DNA of 17,935 nt from an uncultured Collinsella sp. (GTDB lineage Bacteria > Actinomycetota > Coriobacteriia > Coriobacteriales > Coriobacteriaceae): positions 1 to 17,935 of the forward strand of contig CABUZD010000026.1 of NCBI GenBank assembly GCA_902495945.1. Direction: 5' to 3'. A program made the translations under genes and the position numbers. Below, piece after piece: positions 1-6,073 of the stretch. Below the pieces are notes generated by a model. The model worked only from the letters and a program-made list of their open reading frames with translations, searched no databases and was not told where the DNA came from. The first letter of the stretch is position 1. Every line of letters starts with the position of its first letter.

Positions 1-1
1 C

Positions 2-802
2 AAGGTCTCGGTCGAGGGCAATGCCTTCACCGTGCGCACCGGCGACCTCATCGCCGCGCTCGGCGGGGCTGACGCCTTTGCCGCGGGCGCCCGCGTGGTC
101 GCCGTGTACAACGCGCCGCTCAACAGCGCGTGCAACCACGGCATCGCGAAGGGCAACCCCAACGAGGTCTACCTGCGCTACCCGCGCTCTCCCTTTGCCG
201 ACCAGTCCGGCGACGCCGGCTTCACCCGCACGCCGAGCGACGATGCGTGCGCCTACACCTGGGATCTCGCGCTCACCAAGCGCGGCAGCGACGGCGACAA
301 GCCGCTTGCCGGGGCGGTCCTGAGCATCGCCGACGACCGCGGCCGCACGCTGTCGGCCGACGGCACGTGGGATGCGGAGGGCAAGGCCACCGTCACCACG
401 GGCGAGGACGGCCGCGTGACCGTCTCGGGCGTGGACTCGGGCAAGCTGGAGGTCCGCGAGCTCAAGGCGCCCAAGGGCTACACCGCCTTTGAGGGCACGC
501 GCTCCGTGTCAGTCAAGGCCGAGGGTCTGGACGTCGACCAGGTGGCCGCCGCCAAACCCAAGCTCACCATCACGGCCGAATCGCCCCTGCGCGCCGACAG
601 CGCTGACGGGTCGACGGGCAGCCTGGAGGCGTCGCTCATCAACACGCCCACCGGCACGCCCCCTAGCATTACCACCGGAGGCTTTATGCCCTCGACTGGC
701 GATATGGCAATGTACGCCGCGGCCGCCGCAGCGGTCGCCGGAGCCGCGCTCATCGTGGTCGCGCTCCTGGTCAAGCGGGGAGGTGGCAGCCATAAAGAGT
801 AG
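2..802 (+). CDS. LPxTG-type pilin subunit, 5' end outside window
   Basis: Surface protein anchored or polymerised by sortase, probably a tip or ancillary pilus subunit. The reading frame is open to the left edge, so the true start lies upstream; the GTG at 32 is only an internal codon. Visible parts: the end of a fimbrial isopeptide D2-type domain (GNPNEVYLRYP, second Asn at 161-163, same pattern as in the next gene), then a Cna_B/SpaA-type domain beginning around LALTKRG and closing with LEVRELKAPKGY, which carry the usual Lys and Glu of an intramolecular isopeptide bond. The C-terminus has a sorting signal MPSTG (a variant of LPxTG), a hydrophobic Ala/Val-rich helix and a short basic tail KRGGGSHKE. 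The backbone pilin follows 108 nt downstream with no strong terminator between, so the two are probably co-transcribed; a 5-bp GCCCC/GGGGC hairpin (809-827) lies in the gap. Family assignment is firm; the tip role is inference. Confidence 0.85.
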   Translation, partial: KVSVEGNAFTVRTGDLIAALGGADAFAAGARVVAVYNAPLNSACNHGIAKGNPNEVYLRYPRSPFADQSGDAGFTRTPSDDACAYTWDLALTKRGSDGDKPLAGAVLSIADDRGRTLSADGTWDAEGKATVTTGEDGRVTVSGVDSGKLEVRELKAPKGYTAFEGTRSVSVKAEGLDVDQVAAAKPKLTITAESPLRADSADGSTGSLEASLINTPTGTPPSITTGGFMPSTGDMAMYAAAAAAVAGAALIVVALLVKRGGGSHKE

Positions 803-910
803 CTGGCAGCCCCACAGAGAGCGGGGCGAGACGTAGCGAAGTAGATGCTAAGACACAGACAGACAGATTTAGATCAAACGGACTTCAAGCAGAAAGCAGA
901 GGTAAAGAAG

Positions 911-2719
911 ATGAGCATGAGCAAGAACATCGCACGCCTGGCAGTAACCGCCGGCCTCACAGCAGCGTTGAGCTTCGGTGGCGTCATGGCCCCGGTGACC
1001 ATGGCGTTTGCGGCTCAGGGTGGTCAGGGCAGCATCACGATCAGCCAGGTTGACGGTAATCAGAGCACAACGTTTAAGGCCTATCAGATCTTTAAGGCCA
1101 CGGTGATCGACACTGAAAAAGGTAAGACCGCTCAGAGCATCACGTGGGCGAACGATGCGCTTGGAGAGACGGTCGTCAACGCCATCAAGTCGAATTGGAC
1201 TGGCTATAAGGATTTGGCGGAAAACAAGAAGCTGTCCGACAAGCCTACGGCCCAGGAAGTCGCCGACTTTCTCATGGCGAACGCAGGCTCCACTACCGCT
1301 GGGTCGCCTGATGGGTCGAGCAAGGGAACTCGGCTCGAGACCGGCAACGTTCTCTACGCAGTCGCGAATGCTGTAAAGAGCCAAACGCCGGCTGCGTCTG
1401 ACATCACTACCGGTTTTGCCTGGACTCCCGGTACCCAGAATGGTAGCGGCTACTACCTGTTTGTGACCAACGAGGATAGCCTGGGTGCTGACAAGAAGAA
1501 TACCGGCACGTCTCCTATCTTCGCAGTCGTGGGCGGTAGCGCCGTGACCGTTCGCGAGAAGACCAATATCCCCACGGTCGAGAAAAAGATCCTCGATGAT
1601 TCGAAGGCGAAGGGCGGTGCTGTTACTGGCGAGACCGATTGGGTGGATGCTGCGGACTCCCAGATCGGTCAGGAAGTGAACTATAAGCTTACCGGCACGA
1701 TTGCGGACAACTACGCCAGCTACGACTCCTATTCCTACAAGTTTAAGGATCAGCTGTCAGACGGTCTCGACTTCATCGAAAACTCGCTTAGCGTTTACGC
1801 GCTGAACAATGATGCATATACCGAGATTGATTCGACTAGCTACACTGTGACTAAGCCCTCTGAGTCTAGTCGTGACCTGGTAGTCGATTTTAAGGGCGAA
1901 AAGGGCTTGAAGTCGGCCACTGCGAAAAATGGCGAAAAGCTTACGATTGATGGGAATACTAAAATCGTCGTTTTCTACAGGGCGAAGCTCAACGCAAATG
2001 CAGTAATTGCGGGGGCCAACGGCGGGCTGAGTGGCAACCCCAACACCGTTACGCTCGAGTATTCTAACAACCCCATGTCCGAAGGTACTGGCACCTCGGC
2101 GTCTGATACAGTTGAGGACTACAGCTACGGCCTCAAGATCAACAAGGTCGACTTGGGTACCGAAGCGGCTCTCGAGGGTGCTCAATTTACCATCACGACC
2201 AATGGCGATGAGAATAATCCGAAGGCGAAATATGTCACATCGGACGGCATGTTGAGCAATGACGAGGCCGTTTTAACGACGGACGCAAAGGGCGCCATTC
2301 AGCTTACCGGTCTTGATGCTGGTACCTATACCGTAACCGAGAAAAAAGCTCCCGATGGCTATACCGCAGTTTCGTCTTTCGAATTTACGATTGAACCGAC
2401 AATTAAGGATGATGGAGAGGGCTACAAGCTGACGGAGATTAAGGGGACGCTTGATAACAAGGGCCAAAACGGCAAAGTCATCGCTGGCCTTGCCGATGGG
2501 ACTGCTGGTGATAATAATCTGAAGGTTAAGGACGACTCGTTGAAAAATGCCGACGGCACCTTCAACATTACCGTCGGCGATACCAAGCAGGTTGGCCTCC
2601 CGCTCACCGGCCTTAACGGCGTGACCTTCACTTGGATTGCTGGTGGCGCGGTGCTGTGCATCGGCGTGGCGCACCTCATCCGCAGCCGTAAGCAGGCTGA
2701 GGAGTCCGAGCAGGAGTAA
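911..2719 (+). CDS. Isopeptide-forming backbone-type pilin, LPLTG anchored
   Basis: Major pilus shaft candidate, 602 residues. The ATG at 911 is chosen because AGAGG (898-902) sits 8 nt upstream and the protein then begins directly with a signal peptide (MSMSKNIARL, hydrophobic core, AFA-A cleavage near residue 34). An in-frame ATG at 845 lacks a ribosome site and would put 22 polar residues before the signal. Domains: N-terminal pilin domain about 40-215; fimbrial isopeptide D2-type domain about 220-400 with Lys225/226 in TVEKKI and Asn378 in GNPNTVTLEY; Cna_B domain about 408-490 with Lys412 (KINKVD) and Glu477 (TVTEKKAPDGY); sorting signal LPLTG at 563-567, membrane helix, charged tail RSRKQAEESEQE. 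The isopeptide pairings follow known family patterns and are not demonstrated here. The partner sortase is the gene at 4499. Third positions are less GC-biased than in neighbouring genes, consistent with a variable surface gene. Confidence 0.92.
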   Translation: MSMSKNIARLAVTAGLTAALSFGGVMAPVTMAFAAQGGQGSITISQVDGNQSTTFKAYQIFKATVIDTEKGKTAQSITWANDALGETVVNAIKSNWTGYKDLAENKKLSDKPTAQEVADFLMANAGSTTAGSPDGSSKGTRLETGNVLYAVANAVKSQTPAASDITTGFAWTPGTQNGSGYYLFVTNEDSLGADKKNTGTSPIFAVVGGSAVTVREKTNIPTVEKKILDDSKAKGGAVTGETDWVDAADSQIGQEVNYKLTGTIADNYASYDSYSYKFKDQLSDGLDFIENSLSVYALNNDAYTEIDSTSYTVTKPSESSRDLVVDFKGEKGLKSATAKNGEKLTIDGNTKIVVFYRAKLNANAVIAGANGGLSGNPNTVTLEYSNNPMSEGTGTSASDTVEDYSYGLKINKVDLGTEAALEGAQFTITTNGDENNPKAKYVTSDGMLSNDEAVLTTDAKGAIQLTGLDAGTYTVTEKKAPDGYTAVSSFEFTIEPTIKDDGEGYKLTEIKGTLDNKGQNGKVIAGLADGTAGDNNLKVKDDSLKNADGTFNITVGDTKQVGLPLTGLNGVTFTWIAGGAVLCIGVAHLIRSRKQAEESEQE

Positions 2720-3024
2720 CGCTCGCTCACCCATCCCTTTGGCAGGTGGGATGTGATGGCCATGAGACTTGCGGACACTCTTCACGTCCATCCACGTTCT
2801 TGCTTTGCCATTCTCTTTTCGGGGCAGACTCCGCACTGGAGTTTGCCCCGTTCTTTTGGGATAACGCAGCCAGGCTCCATTGCCCGATGGATCAAGCGTA
2901 TGAATATCGAACAGGTGTTTGCAATTATTGCGTTTGCCAGCTGTGGGTGCATACGCTCGCAGTAAAATGGCTTTGCGACGCATCCCGTGCGCGGGCGGCC
3001 GACGACTCGATCGGAGGTCCCCAA
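2720..3024. other. Intergenic region after the pilin
   Basis: 305 bases without a convincing gene. It contains a small dyad CATCCC/GGGATG (2732-2737, 2748-2753), the pilin terminator (2821-2857), a GCGTATG/CATACGC inverted repeat with a 47-nt spacer (2896-2902, 2950-2956), and a TAAAAT hexamer (2963-2968) without a good -35 partner that could be the -10 of the next small gene. A 21-codon frame at 2900-2965 has no ribosome site and was not called. Confidence 0.6.
2821..2857 (+). terminator. Rho-independent terminator of the pilin transcript
   Basis: GGGGCA and ACTCC on the left pair with GGAGT and TGCCCC on the right around a GCACT-type loop (2821-2849), followed by a T-rich tail GTTCTTTT. 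It lies about 100 nt after the pilin stop, so the sortase further downstream is unlikely to be on the same main transcript. Confidence 0.85.
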
Positions 3025-3177
3025 ATGCTGAAATTCCTTAACGCGCTCGCCGCCCTCGCGGCGGTGGGCACGTTCGTCATCGCGTTTCTTGACTCGTATG
3101 AGGTTCGGTTTAAGGTCCGTAGGCGCACGCGCGGTGCGGACGGTAGAAGGCATTTGCGCCGCAACAAGCGCAAATAA
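3025..3177 (+). CDS. Small basic membrane peptide, function unknown
   Basis: 50 residues. ATG at 3025 preceded by a near-perfect ribosome site GGAGGT (3013-3018) at 6 nt, and the stop is followed at once by an intrinsic terminator, so it looks like a self-contained gene. Residues 2-22 (LKFLNALAALAAVGTFVIAF) form one transmembrane helix; after DSYEVRF the tail is strongly basic (KVRRRTRG, RRHLRRNKRK), predicting a single-pass protein with a cytoplasmic arginine-rich end. I do not recognise a family. The shape resembles small membrane regulators and also type I toxin peptides, but no antisense RNA is evident and no function is claimed. It sits between the pilin terminator and the winged-helix regulator. 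Confidence 0.65.
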   Translation: MLKFLNALAALAAVGTFVIAFLDSYEVRFKVRRRTRGADGRRHLRRNKRK

Positions 3178-3178
3178 G

Positions 3179-3207
3179 AATGCCCGGGGGTAGGATCCCG
3201 GGCATTT
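3179..3207 (+). terminator. Terminator after the small membrane peptide
   Basis: AATGCCCGGG (3179-3188) pairs perfectly with CCCGGGCATT (3197-3206) around an 8-nt loop, with a short T tail. The A/T ends on both arms could allow action on either strand. Confidence 0.8.
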
Positions 3208-3344
3208 AACAAAACCAGAAAACTAGGCCGCCCGCGCTCCCAAACATTTACGCGGGGTGCGTCGTTTTCTATTGACATTGTATCCCGAATCGCCCCGCCG
3301 ATCCGGGACATTTTGAAAACTCAAATGCGGGCTTACGCACGAAA

Positions 3345-3395
3345 GGAATCTCGTTAATTCCGAAAATAATGTATAATTCCAATTTAAACTGGAAT
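3345..3395 (+). promoter_or_regulatory. Regulator promoter with two ATTCC/GGAAT palindromes
   Basis: A consensus -10 TATAAT (3372-3377) lies just upstream of the regulator gene. Two dyads built from the same half-site flank and overlap it: GGAAT-N7-ATTCC (3345-3349, 3357-3361) and ATTCCA-N8-TGGAAT (3376-3381, 3390-3395). The second overlaps the end of the -10 and the expected transcription start. I see no convincing -35 at the right distance. This suggests negative autoregulation by the downstream winged-helix protein; the operator role is inference. Confidence 0.55.
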
Positions 3396-3407
3396 CAAAC
3401 GAAAACG

Positions 3408-4376
3408 ATGGAAATGAACGAAGCGCTAATCTACTTACAAGAAGCACTAGGCCTCTCCGCCAAGACCAAAACTTGGCCAGGATCCGCACGCTTGCCGCTG
3501 CATCTGCGGGCGATTGAGGTCCGCGCTGTTGACACAAACGGTTTTTCGTTTTTGCTTGCAAGCTTGCCTACTGGCGTCGGGCTTCCCGAGGCTAAGAGAG
3601 TCTATAGTCAGCTAGCCTTGCGTGCGGAGACTCCTGTTGTCGTTTCGTTTCCTGATGCCGATGCGCGTCAGCGCAAAGCATTGGTCGCACAAGGGATTCC
3701 CTTTGTCTGCCCAGGTAGACAGGCTTTTCTTCCATTTATGGGCACGGCCTGCACGGAGAGGGGCGGTGCCCGGTTTCACAATCATGCGACCAAGATGTCA
3801 CCCAACGCGCAGGCTGCCGCAATCTGGGGAGCCGCCCAGGAGCCATATCGCCCCTATGACCTTTGTCGTGCGCTTGGGATCTCGGCAAGCCGCGCGAGTG
3901 AGGCCATAACCGAGCTTGTTGACAGGGGGCTCGCGAGGCGCGAGCGTTGCGAGCGACGTGTCGTCGTGTTCCCTGTTGCCGTTGATCTTCTGCTCAGCGA
4001 GCACATGGCAGAGCTCTCCTCGCCTGTCTCGAAGGTCTTTTTTGCAAGGAAGACAGCGCAGATTGACTGTCTTGTTGACGCCGGGGAGACGGCGCTCGCT
4101 GTGCGTTCGATGCTCGCTGCACCGGGTATGGAACAAAAGGCCGTCTTAAGAAGTGCATGGCGTAAACTGAGCGACCTCGAAGTCGCAGACGGGGAGTTGC
4201 CGGATAACGAAACGGCGATGATCCAAGTGTGGCGCTATGCGCCCGTGTTTGCCGGTTCCTCCCGTGTCGACGACATTTCGCTTGCGCTATCTTTGGCGGC
4301 AATCGACGATGAGCGAATTCAGCTCGAAGTCGATCGCATGTTTGGAAAGGAATATCCATGGCAAGAAGCGCTGTAG
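3408..4376 (+). CDS. Winged-helix (MarR-like/AbiEi-like) regulator
   Basis: About 322 residues, probably a DNA-binding regulator. An ATG at 3369 would place the promoter -10 inside the gene, so I prefer the ATG at 3408 (or 3414); neither has a strong ribosome site. The middle contains LVAQGIPFVCPGRQAFLPFMG, then a helix-turn-helix with wing around PYDLCRALGISASRASEAIT, ELVDRGLARRERCERRVVVF. The C-terminal part ends with DDISLALSLAAIDDERIQLE. From memory this matches a family annotated as MarR-like regulators in Clostridia and Bacteroides, often preceding a nucleotidyltransferase-like partner in the manner of type IV AbiE systems; that relation is recollection, not a search. Here the gene lies alone between pilin and sortase, and its 3' end overlaps a 14-codon frame that may be the remnant of that partner. 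Probably autoregulated through the palindromes just upstream. Confidence 0.7.
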   Translation: MEMNEALIYLQEALGLSAKTKTWPGSARLPLHLRAIEVRAVDTNGFSFLLASLPTGVGLPEAKRVYSQLALRAETPVVVSFPDADARQRKALVAQGIPFVCPGRQAFLPFMGTACTERGGARFHNHATKMSPNAQAAAIWGAAQEPYRPYDLCRALGISASRASEAITELVDRGLARRERCERRVVVFPVAVDLLLSEHMAELSSPVSKVFFARKTAQIDCLVDAGETALAVRSMLAAPGMEQKAVLRSAWRKLSDLEVADGELPDNETAMIQVWRYAPVFAGSSRVDDISLALSLAAIDDERIQLEVDRMFGKEYPWQEAL

Positions 4377-4402
4377 AAGGTCTCCAAGAATTCGAACCGT
4401 AG
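4358..4402 (+). pseudogene. 14-codon frame, possible remnant of the regulator's partner gene
   Basis: ATG at 4358 overlaps the regulator's last codons by 19 nt in another frame and has a good ribosome site (AAAGGA, spacing about 6). It encodes MARSAVEGLQEFEP and then stops at TAG 4400-4402. A well-placed, translationally coupled start followed by so short a product suggests a truncated second cistron. The product resembles the opening of the nucleotidyltransferase-like proteins I recall next to this regulator family. It could instead be a chance overlap or a short coupled peptide. Confidence 0.35.
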
Positions 4403-4454
4403 GCGGCGTTTCGGTCCTGGCTGCGTTGTCCGGCGCATAAGCTCGCTAATCGGC

Positions 4455-4489
4455 TATTATTTGTTTAGACAACTTGAGTTGTAGAGGAG
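4455..4489 (+). promoter_or_regulatory. Sortase upstream region: palindrome and ribosome site
   Basis: TATTAT (4455-4460) is a possible -10 without a clear -35. A dyad ACAACT-TG-AGTTGT (4469-4482) with perfect 6-bp arms abuts the ribosome site AGAGGAG (4483-4489), which lies 9 nt before the ATG at 4499. The dyad could be an operator or could fold in mRNA next to the ribosome site. Confidence 0.4.
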
Positions 4490-4498
4490 TGACCGGCG

Positions 4499-5437
4499 AT
4501 GGTGCAGGGCGCCAAACATATGAAGAGCAATAACGCCGCGGACAACGGCGGCTCAAGCCCTCAGCCCAAACCTCAACCAAAACCTAAGCGCCGTCGCAAG
4601 CGACTGCCGCGCTGGGCTGACCGGCTCATCACCATCGTCATCATCCTTATTGGCGTGGGCCTTATGACCTGGCCGTGGATCTTGGATCGGCTCGAGGCCT
4701 CGGGCGTGTTCAACCAGATCAGCACCGTGTCCAGCACCGTAGACGCGTTGTCTGCCGAGGAGCGCGAGCGTATCCTGCTCCAGGCTCGCTCCTTTAACGA
4801 GCAACTGGCGGGCGAGGCTACCGAGCTTCCCGCCGACCAGATCGAGCCCTACGCCCAGCAGCTCATCTTTGACCGCGACCCCATGATGAGCTGGGTCGAG
4901 ATTCCCTCCATCGACGTGAGCATGCCCATCTACCACGGCACGAGCGAGGAAGTCCTTATGGCGGGCGTCGGCCACCTGGAGGGCACGAGCCTGCCGGTGG
5001 GCGGCACCTCGACGCATTGCGTGCTCACCGCGCACTCGGGCATGCGCAACCTGAGCATGTTCGACGACATTCACTCGCTGGAGCCCGGCGACCTGGTGCT
5101 GCTGCACACCATGAACAAGACGCTCGCCTACAAGATGGTGGACTCCGAGGTCGTGCTGCCCGAGGAGATGGAGTCGCTGACCATCGAGCCCGGCGCCGAC
5201 AAGGTGACGCTCGTCACCTGCACGCCCTATGGCGTGAACGACCATCGCCTGCTAGTGCATTGCGTGCGCACCAAGTACAACAAGAAGGACGTCGACAAGC
5301 AAAAGTCGCTGGCCGGCCGCCACTGGGGCAAGCGTGAGTTTGCCGTGCTCATCGTGGTCGTAGCCATTGTGCTGTTGCTGCTGGACATCGTGATCCACGC
5401 GGTCCGCAAACGCCGCAAGGCCAAGGCCTCGGCATAA
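4499..5437 (+). CDS. Class C (pilin-polymerising) sortase
   Basis: 312-residue membrane transpeptidase that cleaves pilin sorting signals and links subunits. Start 4499 has AGAGGAG at 9 nt; an alternative ATG lies at 4520. The N-terminus is Pro/Lys-rich and cytoplasmic, followed by a membrane helix at about 43-61 (LITIVIILIGVGLMTWPWIL). The sortase fold runs about 130-260 with class C hallmarks WVEIPSIDVSMPIYHGTSEE and GVGHLEGTSLPVGG. The catalytic residues are His179 (TAHSGM), Cys241 (TLVTCTPYG) and Arg250 (DHRLLV). A second membrane helix at about 281-300 and a basic tail are typical of class C enzymes. Substrates are probably the two pilins upstream (MPSTG and LPLTG signals). Unusually, the gene is separated from them by two terminators and two unrelated genes, so it needs its own promoter or depends on the regulator transcript, since no terminator is visible between regulator and sortase. 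Confidence 0.93.
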   Translation: MVQGAKHMKSNNAADNGGSSPQPKPQPKPKRRRKRLPRWADRLITIVIILIGVGLMTWPWILDRLEASGVFNQISTVSSTVDALSAEERERILLQARSFNEQLAGEATELPADQIEPYAQQLIFDRDPMMSWVEIPSIDVSMPIYHGTSEEVLMAGVGHLEGTSLPVGGTSTHCVLTAHSGMRNLSMFDDIHSLEPGDLVLLHTMNKTLAYKMVDSEVVLPEEMESLTIEPGADKVTLVTCTPYGVNDHRLLVHCVRTKYNKKDVDKQKSLAGRHWGKREFAVLIVVVAIVLLLLDIVIHAVRKRRKAKASA

Positions 5438-5450
5438 GACATTCTCCAGA

Positions 5451-5485
5451 ACCACCACAATGGGGACAGGCACCTTTGTGGTGGT
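5451..5485. repeat. Small palindromic intergenic repeat, REP-like
   Basis: ACCACCACAA (5451-5460) and TTGTGGTGGT (5476-5485) are perfect 10-bp arms around the loop TGGGGACAGGCACCT. The GGGGACAGGCACC core resembles a sequence I recall in dispersed palindromic repeats of many bacteria; copy number here cannot be tested. Confidence 0.65.
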
Positions 5486-5495
5486 CGGGGCTTCC

Positions 5496-5560
5496 AAACC
5501 ATCACAACATTCGATGAAAATTTCGATTTTGGCGAAAAACGTCGAATGTTGTGATGGTTT
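5496..5560. repeat. Perfect 19-bp inverted repeat
   Basis: Left arm 5496-5514 (AAACCATCACAACATTCGA) is exactly complementary to right arm 5542-5560, with a 27-nt AT-rich spacer. No T-run follows immediately, so it is not a classical terminator, though as RNA it would be very stable. Probably a dispersed intergenic palindrome; it may also stop sortase transcripts. Confidence 0.8.
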
Positions 5561-5639
5561 TCGTTGTGGGCGGGACGGCTTTCGTTGTGGTGGAGACGGT
5601 TTTCGCTATGAACGGTGCGGTTTCGTTGCAGAACCGCCG
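5556..5639. repeat. Four degenerate 21-bp tandem repeats
   Basis: Units begin at 5556, 5577, 5598 and 5619, each 21 bp. Each starts GGTTTTCG, GGCTTTCG or a close variant; the first two continue TTGTGG and the last two have decayed. The first unit overlaps the end of the 19-bp inverted repeat, so the GGTTT motif is shared between the two structures. Confidence 0.7.
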
Positions 5640-5720
5640 GCCCGCCGCCTGCCAACCGCCGCCCTCGTTACGTTTTCGCTGCATTTGGGTAAAGCACCTG
5701 CTCCAAGCGGCGTTGCCTTG

Positions 5721-5756
5721 TATACTAGAGCGGTTTATCTGTTATGCGGAAGGGAG
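5721..5756 (+). promoter_or_regulatory. Candidate gatCAB promoter and ribosome site
   Basis: TATACT (5721-5726) matches a -10 box; the -35 is weak. AAGGGAG (5750-5756) is the ribosome site that selects the ATG at 5762 over the upstream in-frame ATG at 5744. Confidence 0.45.
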
Positions 5757-5761
5757 CGCCT

Positions 5762-6073
5762 ATGGCACTCAGCGAGAAAGACGTGCGCGGCATCGCCGAG
5801 TACGCAAAGATCGCACTGACCGATGACGAGCTCACCCAGATGACGTCCTACATGAACGACGCCGTCCAGATGCTCGAGCCCGTCTTGCAATATGACTTGC
5901 CCGACGTGGAGCCCACGTTCCATCCCATCGGAAGCCTGTCCAACGTGATGGGCGATGACCTGCGCGAGCCCGAGCGCGATCTGCCGCTCGACGTCGCGCT
6001 CGAAAACGCCGGCAGCGCGCGTGACCGCTACTTCCGCGTGCCGTCCATTTTGGGAGAGGGGGAGAGCGAGTAA
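5762..6073 (+). CDS. gatC: Asp/Glu-tRNA amidotransferase subunit C
   Basis: 103 residues, a normal GatC length. GatC is the small belt-like subunit that wraps around GatA and GatB and stabilises the complex converting Glu-tRNA(Gln) and/or Asp-tRNA(Asn) to the amidated forms. Recognisable family pattern: an N-terminal helix with IAEYAKIALTDDELTQM, the central PDVEPTFHP segment, and the C-terminal DRYFRVPSIL motif. The start at 5762 gives MALSEKDV with a good ribosome site; the ATG at 5744 would add six residues and overlap that site. It is the first gene of the operon and its stop shares one base with the gatA start (TAATG), indicating translational coupling. The upstream region is dense in repeats. 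Confidence 0.95.
   Translation: MALSEKDVRGIAEYAKIALTDDELTQMTSYMNDAVQMLEPVLQYDLPDVEPTFHPIGSLSNVMGDDLREPERDLPLDVALENAGSARDRYFRVPSILGEGESE

Larger units (their letters stand above)
5438..5761. other. Repeat-rich intergenic region between sortase and gatC
   Basis: 324 bases with no credible gene. Open frames here have no ribosome sites and merely translate repeats. It contains two inverted repeats and a run of 21-bp tandem repeats (listed separately), a GC-rich stretch around 5631-5672, and the gatC promoter region at the right end. Confidence 0.75.

Noticed and set aside
845..910. Upstream in-frame ATG extending the backbone pilin by 22 residues
   Set aside because: No ribosome site, and it would place a polar stretch before the signal peptide; the ATG at 911 has a good AGAGG site.
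2900..2965. 21-codon frame encoding a hydrophobic peptide (MNIEQVFAIIAFASCGCIRS...)
   Set aside because: No ribosome site and no supporting context; probably chance.
3272..3277. TTGACA resembling a consensus -35 box
   Set aside because: No matching -10 at 16-18 nt downstream (the region is GC-rich CGCCCC), and the regulator's TATAAT is about 95 nt away.
5451..5639. Possible CRISPR array
   Set aside because: The 21-bp units are contiguous with no unique spacers, and no cas genes are nearby.
5460..5819. 119-codon plus-strand frame with repeated DGFRCG heptads
   Set aside because: It merely translates the 21-bp tandem repeats, lacks a ribosome site, contains palindromes and runs into gatC in another frame.
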